Shown: positions 8,328 to 16,669, counted from the first letter of the stretch. The stretch is 64,000 bases of DNA from Mycobacterium sp. SMC-8 (GCF_025263565.1 NZ_CP079865.1:3534001-3598000), one strand, 5' to 3'. Notes: generated from the letters alone by a model not told the origin. Made by a program: numbers and translations.

Positions 8328-9560
8328 TTAGAGCCCCAATGCAGCCTTGGCGAGGATGTTGCGCTGAATCTCATTGCTGCCGGCGTAGATCGAGCCGGCC
8401 CGGTCGTTGAAGTACCGCAACGGGGCCACGGCCTGCCACGGTTCACCGCTGATGTAGTCGTCCGCGGGCGGCTCGAATTCGGCGATCGGTCCGCCCGGGC
8501 AGGTCCCATGCGGCTGGTAGACGCGCCCGCGCGGTCCGGCAGCCTCCATGGCGAGTTCGGTGATCGCCTGGCTCAGCTCAGTGCTCAGCACCTTCAACAT
8601 CGACGACTTCGCGCCGGGGTTGCCGCCTTGCGCCACCACCGCGAGCACCTGGTACTCCAGGATCTCCAGCACCTCGGTCCGGATACGCGCCTCGGCGAGC
8701 TTGCGCGCGAAAGCAGGGTCGTCGAGCAGCCGCCCTCCGGCCGGGCCGGGCTGATCGGCGGCCGCCACGGTGATCTCCTCGACCATCACCTGTAGGGCCG
8801 GTGCGGTGGCGCCACCGCCACGTTCGAATTCGAGCAGGTACTTGGCCACCGTCCAGCCGTCGTCGATCTGGCCGATGACGTTGCGCTTGGGCACTCGCAC
8901 CTCGTCGAAGAACACCTGGTTCTGCACCTCTTCACCGGAGGTCATCACCAGCGGCCGGATCTCGATGCCGGGAGTCGACATGTCGACGAGCAGGAATGTG
9001 ATGCCGCGCTGCTTCTTGTCCGATCGGGTGGTGCGTACCAGCGCGAACATCCAGTTGGCTTCCCGCGCGTGAGTGGTCCAAATCTTGCTGCCGGTGCATA
9101 CGAGGTGATCACCGTCGTCGCGGGCCGCCATCGACAACGCGGCCAGATCCGAACCCGCCTCCGGCTCGGAGTACCCCTGGCAGAAGAAGACCTCGCCGGT
9201 CAGTATGCGCGGCAAGAAGAAGTTCTTTTGCTCGTCGGTTCCGAACTTGATGATCGCGTGGGCGACCATCTTGATCCCCATCGGCGAGAGCGACGGGGCG
9301 CCGGCGAGTGTGGACTCCCGGCTGAAGATGTAGTGCTGGGTCAGGCTCCAGTCGCACCCGCCGTGGGCGACGGGCCACGCCGGCGCTGCCCACCCGCGCT
9401 CGTGCAGAATCTGCTGCCATTGCATGCTCGCGTCGTGATCGGCGTACACGCTGGTCATCAGGCGCCCCGCGCGACGGAGCACAGGCGTGAGCCTCTCGTC
9501 GAGGAATGCGCGCACCTCGTCGCGGAATGCCAGGTCGACCGGCGACCACTGTAGGTCCAT
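8328..9560 (-). CDS. Acyl-CoA dehydrogenase, partner FadE subunit
   Basis: A 410-residue acyl-CoA dehydrogenase with CQGYSEPEAGSDLA (FAD/substrate loop) and SIYAGSNEIQRNIL at the C-terminus. The residue before G-S-N, where medium-chain enzymes have the catalytic Glu, is Ala. It is the first gene of a two-gene operon with the FadE downstream. ATG 9560 has AGGAGA 5 bases upstream; the frame is open to 9593 but without a better ribosome site. It probably forms a heteromer with its neighbour. Confidence 0.88.
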   Translation of the reverse strand: MDLQWSPVDLAFRDEVRAFLDERLTPVLRRAGRLMTSVYADHDASMQWQQILHERGWAAPAWPVAHGGCDWSLTQHYIFSRESTLAGAPSLSPMGIKMVAHAIIKFGTDEQKNFFLPRILTGEVFFCQGYSEPEAGSDLAALSMAARDDGDHLVCTGSKIWTTHAREANWMFALVRTTRSDKKQRGITFLLVDMSTPGIEIRPLVMTSGEEVQNQVFFDEVRVPKRNVIGQIDDGWTVAKYLLEFERGGGATAPALQVMVEEITVAAADQPGPAGGRLLDDPAFARKLAEARIRTEVLEILEYQVLAVVAQGGNPGAKSSMLKVLSTELSQAITELAMEAAGPRGRVYQPHGTCPGGPIAEFEPPADDYISGEPWQAVAPLRYFNDRAGSIYAGSNEIQRNILAKAALGL

Positions 9561-9740
9561 CACTGTCTCCTCTCCGCCGGACGTCAGAGACACAGTAAAC
9601 CTAGTTAGTTAAGTGAGGTGTACCCCGGGGGGGCATCGGGGGCGTGGCGACCATGACTGTGTTCGCGATCACGCCCGCCAGAGGGGTCGCCACAGCGCCG
9701 AACCGGCAGGTGACCGACCGCCGGATGGTAGCTTTTGTTC

Positions 9741-9795
9741 GTTGCCACAGCCTGTGATGGCAAATCCCCTCAAGACCCATCACGGCTGTGGCAAC
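9741..9795. repeat. Long imperfect inverted repeat, 19 bp paired
   Basis: Arm 9741-9760 pairs with arm 9777-9795 through a 12 bp stem (GTTGCCACAGCC with GGCTGTGGCAAC), one bulged T at 9753, and a further 7 bp (GTGATGG with CCATCAC). The loop is 16 bases. It lies in the predicted leader or promoter of the flavoprotein gene. It may be an RNA control element or a palindromic repeat; I do not recognise it as a known riboswitch. Confidence 0.7.
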
Positions 9796-9798
9796 CCG

Positions 9799-9822
9799 GG
9801 AAACCAAATCCGTTTGGTCTCC
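9799..9822. repeat. Second leader hairpin with TCCG tetraloop
   Basis: GGAAACCAAA (9799-9808) pairs with TTTGGTCTCC (9813-9822) with one G-T wobble or mismatch and the 4-base loop TCCG. It starts 3 bases after the larger inverted repeat, so the two could stack or compete as RNA. Confidence 0.55.
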
Positions 9823-9849
9823 ATATCGCGATGTTCTAGCCTTTAACGG

Positions 9850-9865
9850 GTCGATAAAACTCGAC
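9850..9865 (+). promoter_or_regulatory. Short hairpin immediately before the flavoprotein start
   Basis: GTCGA (9850-9854) and TCGAC (9861-9865) form a 5 bp stem ending one base before ATG 9867. No Shine-Dalgarno sequence is present, so the hairpin may occlude initiation, or the true start lies elsewhere. Confidence 0.4.
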
Positions 9866-9866
9866 A

Positions 9867-10730
9867 ATGGCAAATTTGAGGCGAATAACTTTGTGCATTG
9901 AGCACGATTGGGACCACGAAGTCGACGTGGTGTGTGTCGGAGCCGGTTCGGCCGGTTTGGCGGTGGCCATTTCGACGGTGGAACACGACGGCGAGGTATT
10001 TCTCGCCGACATTGCCGATCCCGGCCGGCCTGACGAGCCACTCGGGCTGCGCGGACGTTTCTCCCGTGTCGGCGACGAGGCGACCGTCGATTACTTCTCG
10101 GCGCTGACCGAAGACCTCGACCTCGCCACACTGAGGCAGCGCGACGCCGATCTGCCGGTGCGTCTGATGCCCGAGACCGCGCCGACGCGGGGGCGCACCG
10201 TGCCGCCGTTTCAGGGGTGGCGGCTGCGTGACTGGGCGGCGGTCTGCATCCCGTCGCCGTCGGGCTACCTCTACACCCAGGTCACGGACTGGACCTCGGC
10301 GACGATGCCCGGTCAGCACGGCGAGATGTTCAAGGTCACCGAGCTCGGCGTCGCCACACCCGATCCCGACGACCCCGCCGGTTCCGTCCACCGCTGGCTG
10401 AGCGATGAAGCCGACGACCGTGGCGTGTCTGCGCAGCACGTCGAGGGTTTCGAGGCGTTGGTGTTCGAGGACGGCCGGGTGGCCGGAGCGGTGTTCCGCA
10501 CCGCCGACGGTGCCCTGTCGGTCCGGGCGCGCCACGGTGTGCTGGTCTGCGGTGACGGCGCCGCCGGCCGCGGGGCGGCCTCGCCGCGGCTGCCCGAACG
10601 GGTCGCGCTGCGGGTCGCGCTGGTCGGTAAGGAAGCCAGCCGGTTCGGACGGCTGGAGTTGCTGACGTCCGATCCCGCGGTGGCTCAAGCGGTTCCGCTG
10701 CACACCGCAGGTTCGGACGTCAGCGACTAG
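9867..10730 (+). CDS. Short FAD-dependent oxidoreductase-like protein
   Basis: A 287-residue protein with an N-terminal dinucleotide-binding fold: VDVVCVGAGSAGLAVAIS near residue 20, followed by the acidic end of beta-2, and a later VRARHGVLVCGDGAAGRG. It resembles the start of fumarate reductase/ketosteroid dehydrogenase-type flavoproteins but is much shorter than those 450-560-residue enzymes and lacks an obvious catalytic domain, so it may be a remnant or an accessory flavoprotein. The start is uncertain, since no ribosome site precedes ATG 9867. Its stop overlaps the convergent dcpA stop by 4 bp. Confidence 0.7.
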   Translation: MANLRRITLCIEHDWDHEVDVVCVGAGSAGLAVAISTVEHDGEVFLADIADPGRPDEPLGLRGRFSRVGDEATVDYFSALTEDLDLATLRQRDADLPVRLMPETAPTRGRTVPPFQGWRLRDWAAVCIPSPSGYLYTQVTDWTSATMPGQHGEMFKVTELGVATPDPDDPAGSVHRWLSDEADDRGVSAQHVEGFEALVFEDGRVAGAVFRTADGALSVRARHGVLVCGDGAAGRGAASPRLPERVALRVALVGKEASRFGRLELLTSDPAVAQAVPLHTAGSDVSD

Positions 10731-12580
10731 GACTTGGCGAAGCTCACCCGGATCCGTCCCTTGGCCAGCAGTGTCTCCATTGCCGCGCCGGGAATCGGCC
10801 GTGACAGTAAGAATCCCTGGGCCCGGTGACATCCGTGGCGCAGCAGCGTCAACGCCGCGGCCTCCGTCTCCACGCCCTCGGCCACCAGTTCCAGGCCGAA
10901 CGCCTCGGCGAGCGCGATGACCGCACGCACGATCGCCAGATCGCCCGGATCCGAACCGAGTTCGCGCACGAAGCTCTTGTCGATCTTGAGCGTGTCGACC
11001 GGCAGCGACTTCAGATGGGACAGCGCGCTGTACCCGGTGCCGAAGTCGTCGATCGCGATGCGCACGCCGGCCTCCTGCAGACCGTTGAGGGTGACGCGCG
11101 TGGTCTCGATGTCCTGGACGACGACGCTCTCGGTGATCTCCAGGCAGATGGATCCCTTGTCGAGTCCGAACTCGTCGACGATCGCGGCGACCGCGTCCAC
11201 GAAGCCGTCGGTGACCAGCTGTACCGGCGAGACGTTGATGCGCATCACCGCGTCCCGGCCGATGCCGCGGGCCCGCCACGCCGCGAAATCCGCGCATGCC
11301 GCCCGCATCACCCAGCGACCCAGCTCGCCCGCGAGGTTGATCGACTCGGCGACACCGATGAACGACTCCGGGGACAACAGACCACGCGTCGGATGCTGCC
11401 AGCGGACCAGGGCCTCGGCGGCCAGGATCTCGCCGGTCCGCATGTCGACCTCGGGCAGGTAGTGCAGCAGCAGCGCGCCGTTTTCGATGACGCTCTGCAG
11501 GTGCAGCTCGATGTCGTTGTCGAACTCGTTCTTCATCGACATGTCGTCGGTGAAGGTGACGATCTTGTTGCCGCCCGAGTTCTTGGCGGTCAGCACGGCC
11601 TGATCCGCCCTGCGGAGCAGATCCGATGTGGTGTCACGACCCGGCACACCTTGAGCCACACCGATGCTCACCGTGCGCGTGAGCATCTCGCCGTCGATGG
11701 AGACCCGTTCCCGCAGCGTCGACTGCAGGCGGTGCGCGAGGGTTTCGGCCTCCTGTGCGTCCATCGGTACGCCGGGGACGAGGACGAATTCGTCACCGCC
11801 GAGCCGCGCGATCATGTTCGGGCAGTCCGCGCCCCGGCGCAGCCGCTCAGCCAGCACCCGGATGAACCAGTCGCCTGCTGTGTGCCCGAGATAGTCGTTG
11901 ATCGCCTTGAGACGGTCGAGGTCGAAGAACAGCGCTGACACCGGGCCTGGCGCGCCGACTGCCAGGCGCTCGTCGAGATGGGCGAGCAACGCACGGCGGT
12001 TATGCAGTCCGGTCAGGTCGTCGTGTTCGGCCAGGTAACGGAGCTGCTCCTCGGCCTGCACGCGCGCCTGGACCTGAGCGAACAGCGACGCGATCGCTTC
12101 GAGCCCGTTGAGTTCCTCAGCGGTCCACTCGCGGTCACCGAACTTGATGAACCCGAGCACACCGGTGGTGAGTTCACCAGAGACCAGGGGAGCCGCCGCC
12201 ATCGAGGTGGCCGGCACGGCGCGGGTCTCCTCGATGCGCTTCTGGTAGTCGTCGGTGGCCGGCTCGGGCCGGAACACCATCGGCTTCTTGCCGTGTTCGG
12301 AGTGGGCGAACACCGGGTCGGCGTCGGCGAAATAGACGAGCGCGAGCGGGTCCGGGTCGGGAACTCCGGGGCGCACCGGCCATTCCGCGATCAGCCGTGA
12401 CGCACCGATCTTGTGGTCGTTGTAGCGCAGAAAGCTGACATCGACACCCAGATAGGCGACGAGTTCGGCCAGTACCCGCTGACTCACCTCGACCGAGGTC
12501 GCCGCGTTGGCGGCCATCAACTTGGTGGCCACCGAGGTGACCACCAGGTCGAGGCTGCGGAGTGTGTCGTTGTCAGACAT
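10727..12580 (-). CDS. dcpA: GAF-GGDEF-EAL bifunctional cyclic di-GMP enzyme
   Basis: A 617-residue protein with GAF (about 15-180), GGDEF (about 190-350) and EAL (about 365-610) domains, closely matching Rv1354c and M. smegmatis DcpA (from memory). RLGGDEFVLV is intact, but the I-site RxxD is absent (CPN instead). The EAL domain keeps EALVRW, INVSP, LEITES, DDFGTGYSAL, KIDKSF and EGVETE, so it should hydrolyse cyclic di-GMP to pGpG. ATG 12580 is chosen because the N-terminus then aligns with the orthologue; a longer frame exists. It lies 7 bp downstream of moeY in an operon. Confidence 0.93.
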   Translation of the reverse strand: MSDNDTLRSLDLVVTSVATKLMAANAATSVEVSQRVLAELVAYLGVDVSFLRYNDHKIGASRLIAEWPVRPGVPDPDPLALVYFADADPVFAHSEHGKKPMVFRPEPATDDYQKRIEETRAVPATSMAAAPLVSGELTTGVLGFIKFGDREWTAEELNGLEAIASLFAQVQARVQAEEQLRYLAEHDDLTGLHNRRALLAHLDERLAVGAPGPVSALFFDLDRLKAINDYLGHTAGDWFIRVLAERLRRGADCPNMIARLGGDEFVLVPGVPMDAQEAETLAHRLQSTLRERVSIDGEMLTRTVSIGVAQGVPGRDTTSDLLRRADQAVLTAKNSGGNKIVTFTDDMSMKNEFDNDIELHLQSVIENGALLLHYLPEVDMRTGEILAAEALVRWQHPTRGLLSPESFIGVAESINLAGELGRWVMRAACADFAAWRARGIGRDAVMRINVSPVQLVTDGFVDAVAAIVDEFGLDKGSICLEITESVVVQDIETTRVTLNGLQEAGVRIAIDDFGTGYSALSHLKSLPVDTLKIDKSFVRELGSDPGDLAIVRAVIALAEAFGLELVAEGVETEAAALTLLRHGCHRAQGFLLSRPIPGAAMETLLAKGRIRVSFAKS

Positions 12581-12587
12581 CGTGCAG

Positions 12588-14762
12588 TCAGGATACGGGC
12601 GCGTCAGTATTTGTGACGGGCCGTCTCCGACTGCGCACCGATGCAGGTGGTGCACAGGCGAGTCTGAGGATCAGAACGGTGGTCTCGCCGGGACGCTCAC
12701 CCGTCAGGCCACGGAACTGCGATTGCAGATCGGCGAGCTCGGGTGCGAATAGCGGTGAGAGCTCGTCAAGTTCGTCGCGATGGTGGGCATAGAGGAATGC
12801 CGGGGATATCGGTTGCACCGAAAGGCCGTGCTGCGCAGCGGCGATCCACACGGACTCGGCCGCGGAGCCACCCCGGGCATAACCGGTCAGGGACAGGTCG
12901 TCGGTCATGATCAGCGCGAGTGCGGAGCTTTTCGCGATACGAACCCGGGTGTCGGCGCCGAGCACCGCTCCGGCATCCCAGGAGTGCAGCAGCGACATCA
13001 CCTCAGGACGGCGCAGGATGTCGAGGGTGACCAGCTCTGCCGTGCCGAGTTCCAGGCTCCGCACATCGATTCCGGAATCTGGGAAATCGTCGCCGGGCCA
13101 GCGCAGCTCCGAGGCCATGTCGGCGTGAAGGCGCGGCGTCAGATAGCGAATGCGGTCGGTCTCGGCCAACAGCACGCCGATCCGGTCGATCACGTCCCGA
13201 TCGACGAGAACCTCCAGCCGTGATCCCTCGCGTCGTGCCGCGGCGTGCAGGGCGTCCATCGCCTCCTGCGGCACCGGCGCGCCCGTTCCGTGTCTGCGGT
13301 TGGTCTCCCGCGCCGAGAGCGCCGGATACAGTGGCGCGAGATCGTCGTCGGTGCCGTCGACGAGTTCGATCACGGCGGCCAGTGGGGCACGTTCGTCGCC
13401 CTCGACGTAGGTCACCGAACCGATCATCTTGTGCGCCGCGGCAGCGACGCGGGCGTTGAACGCGGCGGCGCCGACGGCCACCGCGCTGCCGCGCAATCCG
13501 ACGTCGATCGTCGACTGATATTCCGGGGCCAGTCGGATCGTGACGACGTTGTGACCGGACTCGATGTGCCAGGGCTGCACATTGCCTCCCGACGGCGCAC
13601 GATTCGCCGCGACGGCCACCGCCTGCACCGGGTCCCGGATCTGTTCGTCGTCCTGCGCCGGAGGTTCCCACTCGGGTTGCGGCCCGGCGTCCATCGGGTC
13701 GGTCAGAGCGTCGAGGGCCGCTGCCGTGTCCACACGCACCCGGCCCGACGAGAGCGGCTCGCCGAGGCCGATTCTGCGCACGGCCTCGGCGACCGCCGCG
13801 GCACCCACGAGCACATCGCCGACGAGCTGAGGCCAGGTCGACAGGCTCTGGCCGACCTCCACCAGCGAGGCCGCACCCCGCGAGGACAGGTTGGCGCCGT
13901 CGATGATCCGCAGCACGTGCGGAATCTTGTCCCGGCTGTCGAGGCCGGCCAGTGCCGACGCGTCGACATCGCCGAGCAGCCCATGGAAGATCGGTCGCTC
14001 CGGTTCGAGATCGAATCTCTCGACGTCGATCAGGCCGCGGTCGCTGGTGGCCATCAACACCGGCTGCCGACGGATGCGTGCCGCTTCGCGGACAAGCGCT
14101 TTCACGTCGAGCGAGTCACACTCCTCGACCACGATGTCGATGCCGTCGAGGAATTCGGCGACGGTGTCCGCCGTCAGCCCCGAATCCATCACCCGCACAG
14201 TGATATACGGATCCACCTCGGCGATCCTGCGGGCGGCGATGATGGCCTTGTTCACGCCGATGTCGAACACCGTGGCCGGAACCCGGTTCAGATTGGACAG
14301 CTCGAGTTCATCGAAGTCAGCCAGACGAAGCTCGCCGCACAGCCCCTGCATCGCCAGCGTGTGAGCGACCGCGTGGCCCACGCTCAGGCCCACCACACCG
14401 ATGCGCAACGCGGCGAGCGCCTCCTGCTCCTGTGCGGTGATCAGGTTGCGGTTGCGGTCGGAGCGCACGCGGGCGTAGGAACGCGGACCCAGCATCCCGA
14501 TCACGGTGCGCCGCCACGGATAGTGCACCCACCGCCGGGGTTCGGCGGTCAGCTCCGGTTCCGGCGCCGGCAGCAGCCGGGCCAGCGTGTCGGCCTGCTG
14601 TGCGCTGCGATCGAGGAAGATGATCGCCGGGTCCTGACGCAGAGACCGCAAGGTCTCCTGGTCGGCGGTGTCGTCGGGATCGAGGACCACCGCGGTTGCG
14701 GCATCGCGCTGTCCGGCGGGTTCGGCGTCATCCGTTTGCGCACGGAAGCTCTCAAAGCTCAC
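12588..14762 (-). CDS. moeY: MoeY-type fusion: E1-like (ThiF) domain plus nitroreductase domain
   Basis: A 724-residue protein corresponding to M. tuberculosis Rv1355c (moeY, about 715 residues, from memory). Residues 120-340 form an E1/ThiF-like adenylation fold with IGVVGLSVGHAVA, DFDELELSNLNR and VNKAIIAARR. Residues about 375-700 are nitroreductase-like, with the FMN-binding NRAPSGGNVQPW. I see no CxxC zinc site or E1 catalytic cysteine. Despite its name, a role in molybdopterin synthesis is not shown by sequence; E1 plus FMN dehydrogenase is a combination also used in peptide natural product enzymes. GTG 14762 overlaps the upstream GNAT stop (GTGA). Confidence 0.88.
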   Translation of the reverse strand: MSFESFRAQTDDAEPAGQRDAATAVVLDPDDTADQETLRSLRQDPAIIFLDRSAQQADTLARLLPAPEPELTAEPRRWVHYPWRRTVIGMLGPRSYARVRSDRNRNLITAQEQEALAALRIGVVGLSVGHAVAHTLAMQGLCGELRLADFDELELSNLNRVPATVFDIGVNKAIIAARRIAEVDPYITVRVMDSGLTADTVAEFLDGIDIVVEECDSLDVKALVREAARIRRQPVLMATSDRGLIDVERFDLEPERPIFHGLLGDVDASALAGLDSRDKIPHVLRIIDGANLSSRGAASLVEVGQSLSTWPQLVGDVLVGAAAVAEAVRRIGLGEPLSSGRVRVDTAAALDALTDPMDAGPQPEWEPPAQDDEQIRDPVQAVAVAANRAPSGGNVQPWHIESGHNVVTIRLAPEYQSTIDVGLRGSAVAVGAAAFNARVAAAAHKMIGSVTYVEGDERAPLAAVIELVDGTDDDLAPLYPALSARETNRRHGTGAPVPQEAMDALHAAARREGSRLEVLVDRDVIDRIGVLLAETDRIRYLTPRLHADMASELRWPGDDFPDSGIDVRSLELGTAELVTLDILRRPEVMSLLHSWDAGAVLGADTRVRIAKSSALALIMTDDLSLTGYARGGSAAESVWIAAAQHGLSVQPISPAFLYAHHRDELDELSPLFAPELADLQSQFRGLTGERPGETTVLILRLACAPPASVRSRRRPVTNTDAPVS

Positions 14763-15508
14763 AGCGCATTATCGCGTGGCCATCCGATTCCGCCGGTTAC
14801 GACGCGCGACCGCTCCATCGCCCTGATCTCGTTGAGGATCTTCGACACCTGCGCGGGCTCCGCGTGCCGGATGAACGTCCTGCGGTCCCACCACATCATC
14901 TTGGTGCGGTAGCGGGGGTCCGGGTAGGGCGTCGCGGGGATCGACGCAACTATTCCTCCCGAGGAGCGCCACTTGTCGAGCACATGCGGCGCCGAGGTGG
15001 CCATGCAGAACTGGAGGTCCATCGCCGCCAGTGCGTGGAAACCACTGCGTGCCAGCGCACGCGTCACGCCCTTGTTGCGGGCCGGATCGTCGGTCACGAA
15101 TGCCGACTTCATCTCGAGGATGCCGAACGGGGCGCGGTCGTCGATCATCTTGCGCACCGCGGCCAGACCCGGCTGCCCGTCCCACTCCACGACCGCGTGT
15201 GAGTCGTCGGCCCCGGTCAGCGGGCCTTTGGCGCGCACGCCGCCGATCACGCGTCCGGTCACGTCCAACGCTGCCCAGAAGACCGCGGTGTCGTGTCCGT
15301 CGCTGATCTCGTCCACATCCAGTGCGCGCTCGACCCCGTGCATGCGGTAACTGCGCTCCGCACCGCGGAGGTACTCCATCCACAGGTCGGGGTCGAGATG
15401 GGGCTGCGACATCACCAATGTGCATTCCGCGTCGGCGTCCCACCAGCTGTGGTTACTCGCGAGTTCGAAATCGTCGGCGCGGACGGATTCGAGAGAAGCA
15501 ATTGACAT
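14759..15508 (-). CDS. GNAT-fold acyltransferase, LuxI/FeeM-like
   Basis: A 249-residue protein. The central part follows the pattern of LuxI acyl-homoserine lactone synthases and FeeM-type N-acyl amino acid synthases: a DTAVFWAALDVTGRVIGGVR strand pair, then GILEMKSAFVTDDPARNKG, where LuxI enzymes have the E-x-x-R-F-x-V segment, then a helix leading to CMATSAPHVLDKW. It probably moves an acyl group from an acyl carrier to an amine. ATG 15508 has TAGGA 8 bases upstream. It is the first gene of the operon with moeY and dcpA and overlaps moeY by 4 bp. Acceptor unknown; family call is by pattern only. Confidence 0.65.
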   Translation of the reverse strand: MSIASLESVRADDFELASNHSWWDADAECTLVMSQPHLDPDLWMEYLRGAERSYRMHGVERALDVDEISDGHDTAVFWAALDVTGRVIGGVRAKGPLTGADDSHAVVEWDGQPGLAAVRKMIDDRAPFGILEMKSAFVTDDPARNKGVTRALARSGFHALAAMDLQFCMATSAPHVLDKWRSSGGIVASIPATPYPDPRYRTKMMWWDRRTFIRHAEPAQVSKILNEIRAMERSRVVTGGIGWPRDNAL

Positions 15509-16119
15509 GGCTATTCCTATCGGTGCGGGTTGGCGATACAGAAAAACGCTGACGCCGGCTGCCAACTATCAGATCCGGTGTCGGTGCTAATGCGGCGACA
15601 CCAAGTATGTCGCCGCCGGTCTCTCCATTTCTAGCTAGCGGGCAAATATTTTCTCCTTTTCGAATTCTGGACATAAAAACGCACTCACAAGACATACCCC
15701 AGACCCCCCACTGGCAAGACGAATTTGACAGGCCGAGGGGGTGTCACCGTGACAATTCGAGACGCTGCCGACATGCGGAGTTGCGCAAACTCTCTTTTTA
15801 GCGCTCAGGTCAGTTATGCGTGGCGCTGCCCGCTAACTGGCGGGCCCGTCCGCGTAATCGGCCCGGCACAGTTTCACCGGGAAGTTACCGCTCGGTGAAA
15901 AGGGGGTCGCCGCCGCAGCGAAGTTGCGAATGCAATCTGTTAGCTGAGCGGCGGTTGTGCAACATCGGCGAATGATCGCTGCCAACCACAACGCGGGCGT
16001 CCGGCGCCGACCGCGCTGTGGTCGGGGTGGTCGTGCTATGGCACTGTGAGTGCTGTAAACCCGCATGCGGCACAACCGGATGTCGTTTCCCGTCGGCACC
16101 CGGGTCAAAGGAGACAACT
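15509..16119. other. 611 bp divergent intergenic region
   Basis: The gap lies between the GNAT-moeY-dcpA operon (minus) and a MaoC gene (plus). The part from 15620 to 15820 is clearly less GC-rich than its surroundings and contains the run ATATTTTCTCCTTTTCGAAT, a likely promoter zone or a foreign insert. It holds inverted repeats at 15592-15616, 15742-15754 (TGTCAC-C-GTGACA) and 15872-15900 (TTTCACCG with CGGTGAAA). I find no convincing gene. Confidence 0.6.
15592..15616. repeat. Perfect 9 bp inverted repeat in the GNAT-moeY-dcpA leader
   Basis: GCGGCGACA (15592-15600) and TGTCGCCGC (15608-15616) are perfect arms around a 7-base loop, 84 bp upstream of the GNAT start. It may be an operator for a dimeric regulator or an RNA hairpin in the 5' leader. 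Confidence 0.55.
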
Positions 16120-16572
16120 GTGAAGAAGTTCAAGGATCTCGCCGAGTTCGTCGCCGCCGAAGGCAGTCAGCTCGGCCCGACCGAATGGCTTGAGATCACC
16201 CAGGACCGGGTCAACTTGTTCGCTGACGCCACCGAGGACCACCAGTGGATCCACGTCGATCCGGAACGCGCGGCGAGCGGGCCCTTCGGTGGAGCCATCG
16301 CCCACGGTCTGCTGACGCTGTCACTGTTGCCTCATTTCACCCATCAGCTCTACTCCGTGGACAACGTCGCGATGGCCATCAACTACGGATACAACAAGGT
16401 CCGTTTCATCACCCCGGTGCGGGTCGGCGCGAAGCTGCGTGCGCGGGCTGAAATCACCGCGGTCAAGCAACTCGACAACGCGGTGCAGGCCACCCTGAGC
16501 ACGACAGTGGAGATCGAGGGCTCGGACAAGCCGGCCGCGGTCGCCGAATCCATCGTGCGTTTCATCGGCTGA
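16120..16572 (+). CDS. MaoC-like (R)-specific enoyl-CoA hydratase
   Basis: A 150-residue single hotdog protein with the hydratase-2 motif: FADATEDHQWIHVDPERA then GPFGGAIAHGLLTLSLLP. The catalytic Asp and His are in D-x-x-x-x-H. Length and sequence pattern are close to M. tuberculosis Rv0130 (HtdZ), a hydratase of (R)-3-hydroxyacyl-CoA (from memory). GTG 16120 has AAAGGAG 6 bases upstream; the frame is open further but lacks another ribosome site. It stands alone after a long leader. Confidence 0.88.
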   Translation: MKKFKDLAEFVAAEGSQLGPTEWLEITQDRVNLFADATEDHQWIHVDPERAASGPFGGAIAHGLLTLSLLPHFTHQLYSVDNVAMAINYGYNKVRFITPVRVGAKLRARAEITAVKQLDNAVQATLSTTVEIEGSDKPAAVAESIVRFIG

Positions 16573-16608
16573 CTCCGCCACGCCACGGCGGACTCCGTGA
16601 TAGACAAG

Positions 16609-16633
16609 CGTCAGAATAATCTGACGTACGTCA
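16609..16633. promoter_or_regulatory. Overlapping palindromes upstream of flavin monooxygenase
   Basis: CGTCAGA-ATAA-TCTGACG (16609-16626, perfect 7 bp arms) overlaps the perfect 12 bp palindrome TGACGTACGTCA (16622-16633). Both lie 37-61 bp before the GTG of the flavin monooxygenase. This is typical of an operator for one or two dimeric repressors. Confidence 0.55.
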
Positions 16634-16669
16634 AAAACGTGCGGTCCGCCGTGTGCTGTGAGGAGTGAC

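Larger units (their letters stand above)
9561..9866. other. Hairpin-rich divergent intergenic region
   Basis: This 306 bp gap separates the fadE pair from a divergent flavoprotein. Next to fadE it holds the AT-rich stretch GTAAACCTAGTTAGTTAAG (9595-9613), a plausible promoter or operator. The half next to the flavoprotein holds three inverted repeats listed separately: 9741-9795, 9799-9822 and 9850-9865. No small ORF here looks real. Confidence 0.6.

Noticed and set aside
9595..9613. KstR-type operator before the fadE pair
   Set aside because: AACCTAGTT has the wrong spacing between AAC and GTT for the known KstR site; kept only as an unspecified AT-rich promoter zone.
13245..14912. A 555-codon plus-strand open frame opposite moeY
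   Set aside because: Low-complexity Arg/His-rich translation, fully antisense to a well-supported gene.
15778..15799. Intrinsic terminator GAGTT-GCGCA-AACTC followed by TCTTTTT
   Set aside because: The stem is only 5 bp, and it lies between divergent genes, where no transcript is expected to end.
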